Shown here: piece after piece, positions 1 to 7,629 of the stretch
Numbering within the stretch: position 1 is the first letter of the stretch
How the letters are laid out: each line of letters begins with the position of its first letter
From: Polyangiaceae bacterium
GTDB lineage: Bacteria; Myxococcota_A; Polyangia; Polyangiales; Polyangiaceae
Assembly (NCBI GenBank): GCA_025353725.1
Contig: JANXOF010000095.1
Coordinates: forward strand, 62,001-126,000
Direction: 5' to 3'
DNA length: 64,000 nucleotides
Notes under the pieces: model-generated
Told to the model about the DNA's origin: nothing
The model's input: only the letters and a program-made list of their open reading frames with translations
Database searches by the model: none
Translations under genes and position numbers: made by a program

Positions 1-161
1 ATGGGGCGGCGGCGCATGAGCACCTCACCTCCCTGGTAGAAACCCACGCCCCAACCGAGCGGAACACCTGTCGAGCGAACGCTCAAGGCCTCCGACTCCG
101 ACGCGAGAACTCGAGCGGCGAGGTCTGCGCGATTCCCGATCAGGCCGAATAGACGTGCCAT
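1..161 (-). CDS. Class II glutamine amidotransferase-like protein, partial (N-terminal 53 residues)
   Basis: The gene enters from its ATG at 161 and runs off the left edge, so only about 53 residues are visible. The N-terminus reads MARLFGLIGNRADLA and is followed by GVPLGWGVGFYQGGEVL. This matches the start of class II (Ntn-type) glutamine amidotransferases of the YafJ/EgtC type, which normally begin MCRLFG and carry a GWG-IG-Y motif near residue 35-40. The catalytic nucleophile of that family is Cys2; here codon 2 is GCA (Ala), so glutaminase activity by the usual mechanism is not expected from this start. A GAGGAG ribosome-binding site lies at about 170-175, directly after the stop of the preceding small gene, 15 bp upstream, which suggests cotranscription. 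The family call rests on the first 53 residues only. Confidence 0.6.
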   Translation of the reverse strand, partial: MARLFGLIGNRADLAARVLASESEALSVRSTGVPLGWGVGFYQGGEVLMRRRP

Positions 162-176
162 GCGGTGGTCATCTCC

Positions 177-446
177 TCAGGACGGGACTCGTGACTCGTG
201 CGGTTCAGTGAGTAGCGGTTCGAGGCGTGACGTGTGCGAGCTTGGTAAATTCTCAGCGGCGAAGTCGACAACGAGAGGAAGGAGTGCAAGCGTTTTCGTT
301 GTGTGAGCGCGGGCGCGCCGGTCCACCCACTGTCCCCATGCGCGCGCTCCGAACGGGGCAAACGCAGCAAGAACAAGCGCAAACGCCCAGGTCGGAATCT
401 CAAACACGGCGAGCGCTCCCTGCATCCCGCCAGTGAAGCGTGGCAC
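177..446 (-). CDS. Small membrane protein of unknown function
   Basis: This 89-residue product has one hydrophobic segment (residues about 12-31, FEIPTWAFALVLAAFAPFGA), then an Arg-rich stretch and a polar C-terminus, consistent with a single-pass inner-membrane protein. No family was recognised. The GTG at 446 is the longest start; the ATG at 425 (residue 8) is an equally reasonable start because the hydrophobic segment follows soon after it. The gene lies 110 bp after the SPOR-domain gene and 15 bp before the amidotransferase-like gene on the same strand. The downstream gene's GAGGAG site overlaps its stop region, which supports the gene being real. Function unknown. Confidence 0.5.
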   Translation of the reverse strand: MPRFTGGMQGALAVFEIPTWAFALVLAAFAPFGARAWGQWVDRRARAHTTKTLALLPLVVDFAAENLPSSHTSRLEPLLTEPHESRVPS

Positions 447-556
447 ATCGCAGGCGCCAATGCACGCGCGGCGGCGTCCATCCGTTCGTCACGGCCGAGA
501 GGCGCATGCGACGCCCGCGCTGAATCCCACGTTTCGCTCCGCGCTCTGTCACCTTG

Positions 557-1390
557 TCACTTTGCCGGCTGTACGATGAAAGGCACGACGTGTTCCCGGC
601 CTTCGAACCCCACGCGGTAGGACGCCGCCGCGTGTTGGCTCGAAAACGGGCCGACGCGCACCCTAAACCAGGTTCCGCGACCGGGCACCTTCGCCTCCGT
701 GACGTAGGCTTTGTGCCCCCGCGCACGTAGCTGACCCGAAAACGTGTCGGCCTCGGACTGCGTGCGAAAAGAGCTTACTTGAAGCTGATACCCGCCCTCA
801 TGACCTGCCGTCGATGCTTGGCCGGCAGCGCTCGCATTCTCAACCGCATCGCTCGCCGCGCGGGTAAGCGCGTCGCGTGGCCGCGTGACGATCGGCGAGG
901 CGCCGAGCATATTTTGCGCAGGTAGCGCGACCACGGCGAGCCTTTCGCCCGACGTCGGAACCGCCGATACCCCCGCGGTTCGGACGTTGAGTGCGACAGC
1001 CGAAGGTGGGCCGTCCGCAAGGGGGACGTTGCCTTGACCCGATGTCGTTCCAGCGGCCGCGACCTTTCCCCTCTCACCTTTCACTGCGGCAAGGGCGGTG
1101 GTTGGTGCGCTCTCGTCGCTCAGCAGCCCGGGGAATGTCACATCGCGCGGCGTGAGGTCCGTGGCTTTCGGTGCGGCACCCGTCGCCGACTTCGCTTGTG
1201 CGGCCACGAGTTCGCCGAGCGGGTCGGCTTTCACAGCCGTCGACGACTGGCGCCCACCAAGTGCGAGACCCGCGAAGACGACGCAGGCGCCGCCGAGGGC
1301 AACGAGGAGGAGCGTGACGCCACGAGGTGTGCGATCACCATCGTGTTCTTGAATTTGCTCGAGGTTCCTGAGGCTGCCTTGGTCCATCAT
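557..1390 (-). CDS. SPOR-domain membrane protein
   Basis: From the ATG at 1390 the product is 277 residues: a short cytoplasmic N-terminus, one membrane helix at about 25-46 (VTLLLVALGGACVVFAGLAL), a long Ala/Thr/Val-rich linker, and a C-terminal SPOR domain at about 199-277. The SPOR domain shows YQLQVSSFRTQSEA, then FRVRVGPF near the end, as expected for the fold. SPOR domains bind denuded peptidoglycan glycans, usually at division septa, so a periplasmic cell-wall role is likely. The start was chosen because AAGGAG lies at 1401-1406, 10 nt before ATG; an in-frame ATG follows at once. The longer frame to 1444 lacks such a site. The gene follows the nucleotidyltransferase by 93 bp. Confidence 0.85.
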   Translation of the reverse strand: MMDQGSLRNLEQIQEHDGDRTPRGVTLLLVALGGACVVFAGLALGGRQSSTAVKADPLGELVAAQAKSATGAAPKATDLTPRDVTFPGLLSDESAPTTALAAVKGERGKVAAAGTTSGQGNVPLADGPPSAVALNVRTAGVSAVPTSGERLAVVALPAQNMLGASPIVTRPRDALTRAASDAVENASAAGQASTAGHEGGYQLQVSSFRTQSEADTFSGQLRARGHKAYVTEAKVPGRGTWFRVRVGPFSSQHAAASYRVGFEGREHVVPFIVQPAK

Positions 1391-1483
1391 TGTTTGGGCT
1401 CTCCTTGGCGTCCCACGGGGCTGGACTCGGTTTCGTATCGCCACCGGTCCCCGAAGGCCAACTTTGCAGGGGTCGCGGTGGAA

Positions 1484-2365
1484 TCAGTCGACCTGCACGC
1501 GTGAGTGCGGAGTCGCAACGCCTTGGCATAACCGTTGACCCACGCGGGTATTCGGCCACACAACGCTGTTTATCGTCGGCGCTTCGACGCGTGCGCCCGC
1601 GCCAATCACAGACCCGTCGATGGCGGCGTTGACCGTCGCGGTCGGGTGCGCCCACGACTTTAGAGAGCGCGCCGCGAGCCACTCCGCGTTCGCTTCGAGG
1701 TAACAGGCGACGGACCCGATATCGGTAAACGGCGACGGCGTGAAGTAGGCTGAGATGGAGTCGCCTCGTTTAAGACAAGGCATATAAGTATCCCTAATTA
1801 GACACCCGCGGTCGGGCAAGCGAGAACGGATTTCGTCGCCCACCACGTGAACACCTAAAAAGTCGCCGCCTCGTGTCTCCACGCCGACGCTCGAGGTCCG
1901 TAGCCGGACAACTCTACCCTCGTTGTCGATTCCCACATTACCCTCGAAGGCTGGACGCGCGCGCACCGCGAGCGTCACACCGCCGCGCGTCGCATGGATC
2001 GCCAACAAGTCGCGTGGGTCTAGCGGACTCAAAATATCACCGTTCCAGACGAGAACATCTCCCGGTCCGAGCAAGTCGCGGGCATGCGAGAGGCCTCCCG
2101 CCGTGCCCAAAAGCTCGCGCTCGTGCGAGACGATCACATCCGAAGACGCCGCCCAAGCGTCTAGGTCGCTGGGCCGGTGGTGCACGTTGATGACGACGCG
2201 GCTCGCGGCGCCGCCTAGGCGGAGACGCGCTACAACGTGAGCGACGGCAGGTTGGTCGCCTACCGGCACCATGGGCTTCGCGAGTTCGTCGGTGAGCGGG
2301 CGGAGGCGCGTGCCCAACCCCGCGCAAAGCACCATCGCCGCCGTCGTCCGTTCGCTCGCCGCCAT
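1484..2365 (-). CDS. NDP-sugar nucleotidyltransferase (sugar-phosphate nucleotidylyltransferase family)
   Basis: The 293-residue protein opens with the nucleotidyltransferase signature AGLGTRLRPLT followed by KPMVPVGDQP (residues about 15-40), the nucleotide-binding loop and the conserved lysine region. VWNGDILSPLD near residue 110 is the metal-binding Asp motif. The C-terminal 50 residues carry hexapeptide-like turns (TATVNAAIDGSVIGAGARVEAP), hinting at a short left-handed beta-helix. The family joins a sugar-1-phosphate to an NTP; the substrate cannot be fixed from sequence. Close relatives include MurNAc-1-phosphate uridylyltransferases (MurU) and mannose-1-phosphate guanylyltransferases. 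Its neighbour is a SPOR protein, which would fit cell-wall sugar recycling, but that is inference. ATG start at 2365. Confidence 0.85.
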   Translation of the reverse strand: MAASERTTAAMVLCAGLGTRLRPLTDELAKPMVPVGDQPAVAHVVARLRLGGAASRVVINVHHRPSDLDAWAASSDVIVSHERELLGTAGGLSHARDLLGPGDVLVWNGDILSPLDPRDLLAIHATRGGVTLAVRARPAFEGNVGIDNEGRVVRLRTSSVGVETRGGDFLGVHVVGDEIRSRLPDRGCLIRDTYMPCLKRGDSISAYFTPSPFTDIGSVACYLEANAEWLAARSLKSWAHPTATVNAAIDGSVIGAGARVEAPTINSVVWPNTRVGQRLCQGVATPHSRVQVD

Positions 2366-2370
2366 CGTTC

Positions 2371-2434
2371 AGCGTGCTACCACATGGGCGGGCGCGAACT
2401 TTATCGTTAGGCGCCCGGAACACGCTGCTTTTTT
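2371..2434 (+). terminator. Hairpin followed by T6, leader of the 2469 gene (attenuator or terminator-like)
   Basis: On the + strand AGCGTG (2371-2376) pairs with CACGCT (2421-2426), and inside it GGGCGC (2390-2395) pairs with GCGCCC (2411-2416). Six T follow at 2429-2434. This has the form of an intrinsic terminator. There is no + strand gene upstream, so it would lie in the leader of the lipoprotein gene starting at 2469 or end an unannotated short transcript. On the minus strand it sits just upstream of the nucleotidyltransferase start. Confidence 0.35.
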
Positions 2435-2468
2435 GGGCCGTTGCACATAACCATAGTAAGTCAGCGCC

Positions 2469-2990
2469 ATGGTCGCTATGGTTTCTGGCCGGCTGTTTCT
2501 TCGAGCGGGCGCCAGCGGTGCCGGTGGTTCGGATTCGAGCGCTGCGAAGTTTTCGCGACCTCAACGCCTTTCGCGGAAGCTCGCGCGGCGGGCCGTCTTG
2601 GTCTCGCTCGCCGCCCTCGCCGGTATCGCTTGCGTGACAGCCTGCGCAAATGAGCAAACGGGCATTGAGGCGTGCCGTGCGATCGAGGGCGCGCGCTGCG
2701 AAAACGCGCGGAGCTGTGGGATCGACCTCACGAGTCCTGTCCATCGCGGTACCTCGCCCTCGGACGACGTCGGAGGATGCAAACGGTACTACCAAGACGC
2801 GTGCCTTCATGGGTTCGCGGCTCCGAAGGATCCAGGCGGCGTCGCGGTACAGGTGTGCGTCGACGCCATCAACCAAGCGACGGACTGCGAGATCGTGAAG
2901 GCCCCTGAGAAGAGCCCCGCATGCTCGTTTCTCGTACCCCCTGCTGTTCCCGTCGCAACGGCGGTGGCGGACGCGAGCGTCGCAGACTGA
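2469..2990 (+). CDS. Cys-rich putative lipoprotein, unknown function
   Basis: This 173-residue product has a basic N-terminal region (RLSRKLARR, about 33-41), a hydrophobic segment (AVLVSLAALAGIACVTAC) ending in a lipobox-like VTAC with Cys59, and a Cys-containing mature part with about eight cysteines. It ends in an Ala/Val-rich tail. The n-region before the hydrophobic stretch is unusually long, so the true start may lie later, but no ATG or GTG is close to it; a TTG sits at codon 44. Small Cys-rich lipoproteins of this shape are common in Myxococcota genomes and mostly uncharacterised. It diverges from the nucleotidyltransferase and converges on the metallophosphoesterase. No function is proposed. 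Confidence 0.6.
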   Translation: MVAMVSGRLFLRAGASGAGGSDSSAAKFSRPQRLSRKLARRAVLVSLAALAGIACVTACANEQTGIEACRAIEGARCENARSCGIDLTSPVHRGTSPSDDVGGCKRYYQDACLHGFAAPKDPGGVAVQVCVDAINQATDCEIVKAPEKSPACSFLVPPAVPVATAVADASVAD

Positions 2991-3022
2991 TTCGACCAAT
3001 CGCCTCCTTCGGCGAACGCTAC

Positions 3023-3051
3023 AGCTCTGCCGGACGGAGCTCTGCCGGACG
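3023..3051. repeat. 14-bp direct repeat, two copies
   Basis: AGCTCTGCCGGACG occurs at 3023-3036 and again at 3038-3051, separated by one base. It lies between the convergent ends of the lipoprotein gene and the metallophosphoesterase gene, so it is noncoding. It is too short to assign a role. Confidence 0.6.
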
Positions 3052-3118
3052 AACGCGACGTGCGAGACATCCCTCCGTGGACCGTCAACCTCGCTAACGC
3101 GGCGGCTCCGGGGCGGAG

Positions 3119-4360
3119 TTATGCGTCGTCCTCTCCGTCGTCCATGACCCCCGTTATGTCGACCGTCGAGTCGGCTCTTGCGCCCGCCAAACTTTCCGGC
3201 GGATCCTCATCTTGGTCCATGCCTTCCACGGGAACGCGAACGCGCGACGCACGCATGTGTTCGTCCAGGTCAACCCTCCAAAACGACGGGTCATCTCCAC
3301 TGCGACACCCCAGCGTGAGGGAGGGCGACGCGAGAATCGTAAAGTTTGACCCCGCCGGCTGCCGCTGCTCGCTAACGTGGCGATGGCCGTGAAGGACGGC
3401 CGTGACGCCAAGGCTGTCGAACAGGGCAGCGGCACGCGGAGCATCGTCAAGGCACATGCCTATCTCGCTCGGCGCGCGTCGCCCTACGCCGTGCGGAAGC
3501 GGCACGACGTGATGGTGAAGCATGACCAGGCGGTGACGCGCAGCCTTGAACTCGGGCCGCTCGCCAAGGGCGCGGAGCCACTCCAGTTGCGCGGTTCCAA
3601 TCGCACCGTTCTGCCTAAAAAACCGTCGCTGCGGACGCGCGCACGAATTCAACCCGACCAAGACCGCGTCGGCTTCGGGCAGAGGCCGGTACCAGCCGCC
3701 CGACGCGTGAAGCTCGAGTCCGAGGCGCGACGCGAATGCCGTCCACGCCGCACGCTTGGTTTCGGCCGTCGGCTTTGGGCGACCACTACCGCGCAAGGGG
3801 AAAAGATAGAGGTCGTGATTCCCGGGGATCACAAAGAGGCGCCCCTTGTCGCGAAAGCGCGCGAACGCCGCCTCCACGAGCTCCCACCCTACGCCGTCAT
3901 CCGTCACGTCGCCGGTGATGGCGACCGCGTCGACCGCGCTATCTTCAATGACTTGAAGCGCACGCAAAAGTCTCACGTTCGAGTTCCGCGGCGTTCCCTC
4001 GTAGAGAACGCGTAAAGCACCCGGTGCGGGGATGTGTTGGGCGAGCGTGGTCGCTCGCCGCGCTTCGAGATGACACGCCTTCGCGGCGGCGCGCTCCACG
4101 GGGTCGATGACCCCTCCCCCGTCTTTCATCGACGGAATCGGGTGCGCAAACCCAGCGGGATCGAGTAGCGCAATTTTCCCGGGACGCTTTCCTCGCTCGT
4201 GAAGAACGCGCCAACCGCTCTCCGCCCAAACCATCTCGACCTTCGTAGCGTCGACCGAAACGGGGACCGCGCTGCGTTTTACGACACGCAAGCGATCGTG
4301 GAAGGTGTCGCCAAACTCCGAGACGTGGAAGTCGGATACATGAGCAAGGACGAACGCCAC
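3119..4360 (-). CDS. Calcineurin-like metallophosphoesterase with a large N-terminal insertion
   Basis: The 413-residue protein has all five metallophosphoesterase blocks: D-x-H at 10-12 (SDFH), GD at 150-151 (ITGDVTDDG), GNHD at 180-183, HHH at 282-284, and HGHRH at 324-328. These bind the dinuclear metal centre and define a phosphodiesterase/phosphatase of the calcineurin superfamily. Normally the first two blocks are about 30-40 residues apart; here nearly 140 residues separate them, so a sizeable domain is inserted inside the catalytic fold. The C-terminus (about 365-413) is acidic and probably disordered. There is no signal peptide, so it is likely cytoplasmic. It starts 6 bp after the NTF2-like lipoprotein gene and is likely the last gene of the ketosynthase operon. 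The substrate is unknown. Confidence 0.85.
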   Translation of the reverse strand: MAFVLAHVSDFHVSEFGDTFHDRLRVVKRSAVPVSVDATKVEMVWAESGWRVLHERGKRPGKIALLDPAGFAHPIPSMKDGGGVIDPVERAAAKACHLEARRATTLAQHIPAPGALRVLYEGTPRNSNVRLLRALQVIEDSAVDAVAITGDVTDDGVGWELVEAAFARFRDKGRLFVIPGNHDLYLFPLRGSGRPKPTAETKRAAWTAFASRLGLELHASGGWYRPLPEADAVLVGLNSCARPQRRFFRQNGAIGTAQLEWLRALGERPEFKAARHRLVMLHHHVVPLPHGVGRRAPSEIGMCLDDAPRAAALFDSLGVTAVLHGHRHVSEQRQPAGSNFTILASPSLTLGCRSGDDPSFWRVDLDEHMRASRVRVPVEGMDQDEDPPESLAGARADSTVDITGVMDDGEDDA

Positions 4361-4366
4361 GAAAAC

Positions 4367-4861
4367 TTACATGCCGGCGAGAATCTTAAACGACTCGCCC
4401 TCGGGCACCACCTCCAACCGGTTGTCGGCGACGGCGTGCTTCCACTCCTCGCCCTTGAGTCCCGGGATGCGGTAACTCGCGGAGTACGTGTACTCGATGA
4501 AAACTTTCTTATTTTCGGCGAACGTCACGTTCCGGTAACGAATCTCGTACCGGATCGTCTGCGTTTTTACGAACGTCGACGTCAGGTAGTCTTTGAGGCC
4601 ATCGAAGTCGATGTCGTCCTCGGGGTTCGTGTTGCCCCCGTCCTCGTAGTACTTCGGACTCGCGAGCTTAAGCAGGATGCCCACGTCCTTTTCTTCGACG
4701 GCGTGGCGGTACTGCTCGCAAAACGCGATGACCTTCTTGTTGTCGCTAGAGTCCTCGACGTCCGTGTTGGGGATGAACGTCTTGGAGCATCCCCCCGTGC
4801 TTCCCGCCGCGATGGCGATCGAGAGGGCGAGTGTGAAGGAAACGGGAACGGACTTACGCAT
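4367..4861 (-). CDS. Putative lipoprotein with NTF2/SnoaL-like fold
   Basis: From the ATG at 4861 the product is 164 residues with a lipoprotein signal: MRKSV, a hydrophobic stretch, then STGGC with Cys25. The mature part begins with an acidic linker, then CEQYRHAVEEKDVGILLKLASPKYYEDG, the usual opening helices of the NTF2/SnoaL-like superfamily. A strand-rich half ends in FKILAG. These folds often serve as binding or assembly domains without catalysis, so no function is inferred. GGAG six bases before the ATG at 4861 decides the start; another ATG lies one codon upstream and a TTG at 4876. It lies 64 bp downstream of the second ketosynthase gene and 6 bp before the phosphoesterase gene. Confidence 0.65.
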   Translation of the reverse strand: MRKSVPVSFTLALSIAIAAGSTGGCSKTFIPNTDVEDSSDNKKVIAFCEQYRHAVEEKDVGILLKLASPKYYEDGGNTNPEDDIDFDGLKDYLTSTFVKTQTIRYEIRYRNVTFAENKKVFIEYTYSASYRIPGLKGEEWKHAVADNRLEVVPEGESFKILAGM

Positions 4862-4924
4862 CATGGGCTCCAACAAGGAAGACCTTACGAGGATTCCTGG
4901 GTCAGCGACGACAGAACGACCGGA

Positions 4925-6850
4925 TTAGAGCCAGAAGAAGCGCGCTTTGGCAAATCCCCCCCATGGGCTTTTCACTTCTAGCGTCTCCGGCCGGCCCGAA
5001 GCGAGAGGGAGGAGCACGCGATGAGCTTCGACCGCGTAAGGCAAATCAAGCGTTCCACCAGGGGGAAGCTGCGCGGGGAGGCCCGTCGACCAGGCTTCGA
5101 GACGTGCGGCAAGAGGGGACGCGGCGACGAGCAACGCGACGGCTCCAGGCGCCGTTCCCGGTGCCATCTTCCGCGAGGTTGCTCCTCCTTCGTCGACGGC
5201 AACGACGACGATCCGTTCGGCGACTCCGCCTCGAACGAGGTCTGCCGCCATCGCCAAGGCGTCGAGGCCTCCTAGCGGACCGCCTCCGACGGCGAAGGCG
5301 GGGCCCGTCAGACCGAACGCTACGGCGCACTCACCCGCGACAGCATTCGGAGTTGTATACGGAAACCGTCGGGGCTCGGCGCGCGTTGCGCCCAACGCAC
5401 CGATGCGTGCAAGATACACCTCATTCATGTCCACCGTGGCAAGGCCATGACCGACGATGATTCCGGCCCCCTTAAGCGCGAAGTCCGGCGTTTGAAGCAA
5501 CGAAGCGCGAAGACGCTCCACGGCGGCCAGTGCGAGGCGCACGAGACCGCCGCCGCGAGCAATCTTGTCTTCTGCGTATCCCGTCACGGACGCAAGAAAC
5601 CTGGAGTCTGGAGGTTCAGTGACCGCTGCGGCGGAAGAGATGTAGACGGCACGGCAGCGGTCGCGAATCGGGCGGGCTCGCGACGGGGAGGGCTCGTCCC
5701 GCGTGAGGAGCAAAGCGGCATTCGCGCCACCGAACGCCGCCGAAAGCTTGAGCGCTGTCGCGGCCGAGCAGGCCTCGGCTTGCTCTAAAAGATGGACGCC
5801 CACCTCAAGCGCACCGGCCCCGGCCGAGGCGGGTGCAACGCCGCGTTTCATCGCCTGAAGAGCGGCGAGGGCTTCGAGCGCTCCTCCGGAGCCGAGCGTG
5901 TGCCCCGTCTGACTTTTTAACGCATGAAGGGGCACATGCGCGAGCCGAGAACCGAGCACGGCCGACAACGCCCGCATTTCTGACGCATCGTTGAAAAGCG
6001 TGCCCGTGCCATGCGCACTCACCAAGTCCACCACGGGCCTCCCGGCCTCGTTTATGGCTCCAGCCGCCGCGCGCGCAAGGCCGCGACCTTCGCGACACGG
6101 GGCCGTGAGATGAACCGCATCGCACGAGGCCGCGAAACCCTGGACGTAGCCGTGGACGGGCTGCGCACTTCGATCCGCATCGCCACCGCGGATGAGCGCC
6201 AAGACCGCCGCTCCCTCGCCAAGCGCCAAGCCGTCTCGGCCCACGCGAAACGGGCTTGGTGCGCCATAGGTGCATACGGCACGCAAAGCCTCGAAGCCAG
6301 AAGCCACGAACACGCTGACCGCGTCGAACCCTCCGCAAAGGGCAACGTCACAAGCCCCAGCGAGCAGCCACTCGCGTGCGACTCCGATGGCGAGCGTCGA
6401 CGATGCGCACGCGCCGAGCAGCAGCGCCATCGGCTGAAAATCGCACGGCCGAGACGTCGCCAGCACGGGCCCGAGGTACGTCGCATCCGTAGAACAAAAG
6501 CGCGAACCGCCGGTACGGAACGCGCGCTCGAACGAGCGCATACCTCCGCTCGAGGTTCCGATAGCAAGTCCGACACGGAGTTTGCGCCAGTCGGGTAGCG
6601 AAGCATCAAGCTGGGTTGCGCACATGAGCAGCGCTCGCTCGAGAAGCAACGTTGCGCGGTCGGCGTCTCGTTCAACCGCGTCGATCTCGCGCACACGACC
6701 GCAGAACGGTCGCGTCAGGGATGCCGCCGCGAGTTCGGCGTCTCGGGTCACAGCTAAGCGCGCGGGCTCGCCCACGTCGCCCAATCCAAGCGCATCACGC
6801 CCCTCACCGAGCGCCGAAAGCGCACCGAACGCGACCACGGCGCAGCTCAT
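4925..6850 (-). CDS. Double ketosynthase: active beta-ketoacyl synthase fused to an inactive ketosynthase-like half
   Basis: The 641-residue protein has two condensing-enzyme halves. The first (about 1-385) is a FabB/F-like ketosynthase with the catalytic triad: Cys148 in GACASS, His280 in SAHGTGT, Lys312 and His317 in LKSQTGHTLGSGGA, plus the C-terminal FGGANA motif. The second (about 400-641) has ketosynthase features such as TPNAVAGECAVAFGLTGPAFAV, but the Cys position reads VGGGPLGG and the His motifs are missing, as in chain-length-factor-like subunits. The fusion therefore resembles a covalent KS-CLF pair. Its ATG overlaps the stop of the upstream lipoprotein gene (ATGA), indicating translational coupling. 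It is a shorter relative of the 767-residue protein two genes upstream. The reaction expected is decarboxylative condensation on an ACP-bound acyl chain; the product is unknown. Confidence 0.85.
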   Translation of the reverse strand: MSCAVVAFGALSALGEGRDALGLGDVGEPARLAVTRDAELAAASLTRPFCGRVREIDAVERDADRATLLLERALLMCATQLDASLPDWRKLRVGLAIGTSSGGMRSFERAFRTGGSRFCSTDATYLGPVLATSRPCDFQPMALLLGACASSTLAIGVAREWLLAGACDVALCGGFDAVSVFVASGFEALRAVCTYGAPSPFRVGRDGLALGEGAAVLALIRGGDADRSAQPVHGYVQGFAASCDAVHLTAPCREGRGLARAAAGAINEAGRPVVDLVSAHGTGTLFNDASEMRALSAVLGSRLAHVPLHALKSQTGHTLGSGGALEALAALQAMKRGVAPASAGAGALEVGVHLLEQAEACSAATALKLSAAFGGANAALLLTRDEPSPSRARPIRDRCRAVYISSAAAVTEPPDSRFLASVTGYAEDKIARGGGLVRLALAAVERLRASLLQTPDFALKGAGIIVGHGLATVDMNEVYLARIGALGATRAEPRRFPYTTPNAVAGECAVAFGLTGPAFAVGGGPLGGLDALAMAADLVRGGVAERIVVVAVDEGGATSRKMAPGTAPGAVALLVAASPLAARLEAWSTGLPAQLPPGGTLDLPYAVEAHRVLLPLASGRPETLEVKSPWGGFAKARFFWL

Positions 6851-7629
6851 AGCGACGTCGCACTCTCGCCGTCAGGATCTTCGAAAGCTTCCGGATAAGG
6901 TTCCTTTGGCAACACTTCTTCGACGAACAGGTCGACTTGAAGGCCGGAGCGGCCCTCGACATAGCGGCCGTGCTCACCCGCTTGCGGCACGAGACCGCGC
7001 GATACCCACTCGACAGCTTCGACAGACTCGCCCTCGCGGCGCAACGCGAGGAATCGATGCCCATCGGTGCGCAGCGTCACGGTGCTGCCTCCATCGCGGA
7101 GGACCCAAGAGCTTTCGAGAGGAGACGAACGGCCGAGGAGCAGGCGCCCGTCGAGCGGCGACAGAAACCACCACCTCAACATGCCTATGGGCAACCCCTT
7201 CCACGCGGCTTGGTCGATTCCGCCCCTTCGTTCAAGTTTGAGTGCAGGGAGCACGAAACGAAAGCGACTTTTCGTTACCCACATGTCAAGCGCTGTCGTA
7301 CCCCCCGGACCGAGCAGGATCATGCGCACGGCGTTCCCAGGGCTGACTGCCACGGCACCGCGCGCCTGGAGGGCTTGGCCTGAACGCGGATCGCGTAGCG
7401 TCAGCCGGATGCGTTCTACGTACGAACGCGCAGGCTGTACGCTACGAAGATGCGCGAGGCGCGCGCGAGCCTGCGTCCACTCTGCTTGTGAGAGCCTGGG
7501 CTTCGAAGCGTCGCGCATCAGTTCAGGCACGAGCGGCGTCGAGGTGCCTCTCGAAACGGCTTGCCCGCATCCGGGCAGGAACGGCAAAAGCGTGAGCGTT
7601 CGCCGCGCCCACCTAAAACAGTACGTCAA
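6847..7629 (-). CDS. Putative LolA/LolB-like lipoprotein between two ketosynthase genes
   Basis: The chosen start is TTG at 7629, overlapping the upstream stop as TTGA, giving 260 residues. It creates a lipoprotein signal peptide: basic FRWARR, hydrophobic TLTLLPFLP, then GC with Cys21. Longer in-frame extensions are antisense-like and lie wholly in the upstream gene. The mature part has an alternating strand pattern (ARGAVAVSPGNAVRMILLGPGGTTALDMWVTKSRFRF) resembling LolA/LolB-fold lipoprotein carriers and DUF3261-type lipoproteins found in aryl-polyene clusters; this is fold-level similarity by eye. Its place between two ketosynthase genes suggests it binds or moves the lipid made by the pathway towards the outer membrane. 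Its stop overlaps the next ATG (ATGA). Confidence 0.65.
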   Translation of the reverse strand: MTYCFRWARRTLTLLPFLPGCGQAVSRGTSTPLVPELMRDASKPRLSQAEWTQARARLAHLRSVQPARSYVERIRLTLRDPRSGQALQARGAVAVSPGNAVRMILLGPGGTTALDMWVTKSRFRFVLPALKLERRGGIDQAAWKGLPIGMLRWWFLSPLDGRLLLGRSSPLESSWVLRDGGSTVTLRTDGHRFLALRREGESVEAVEWVSRGLVPQAGEHGRYVEGRSGLQVDLFVEEVLPKEPYPEAFEDPDGESATSL

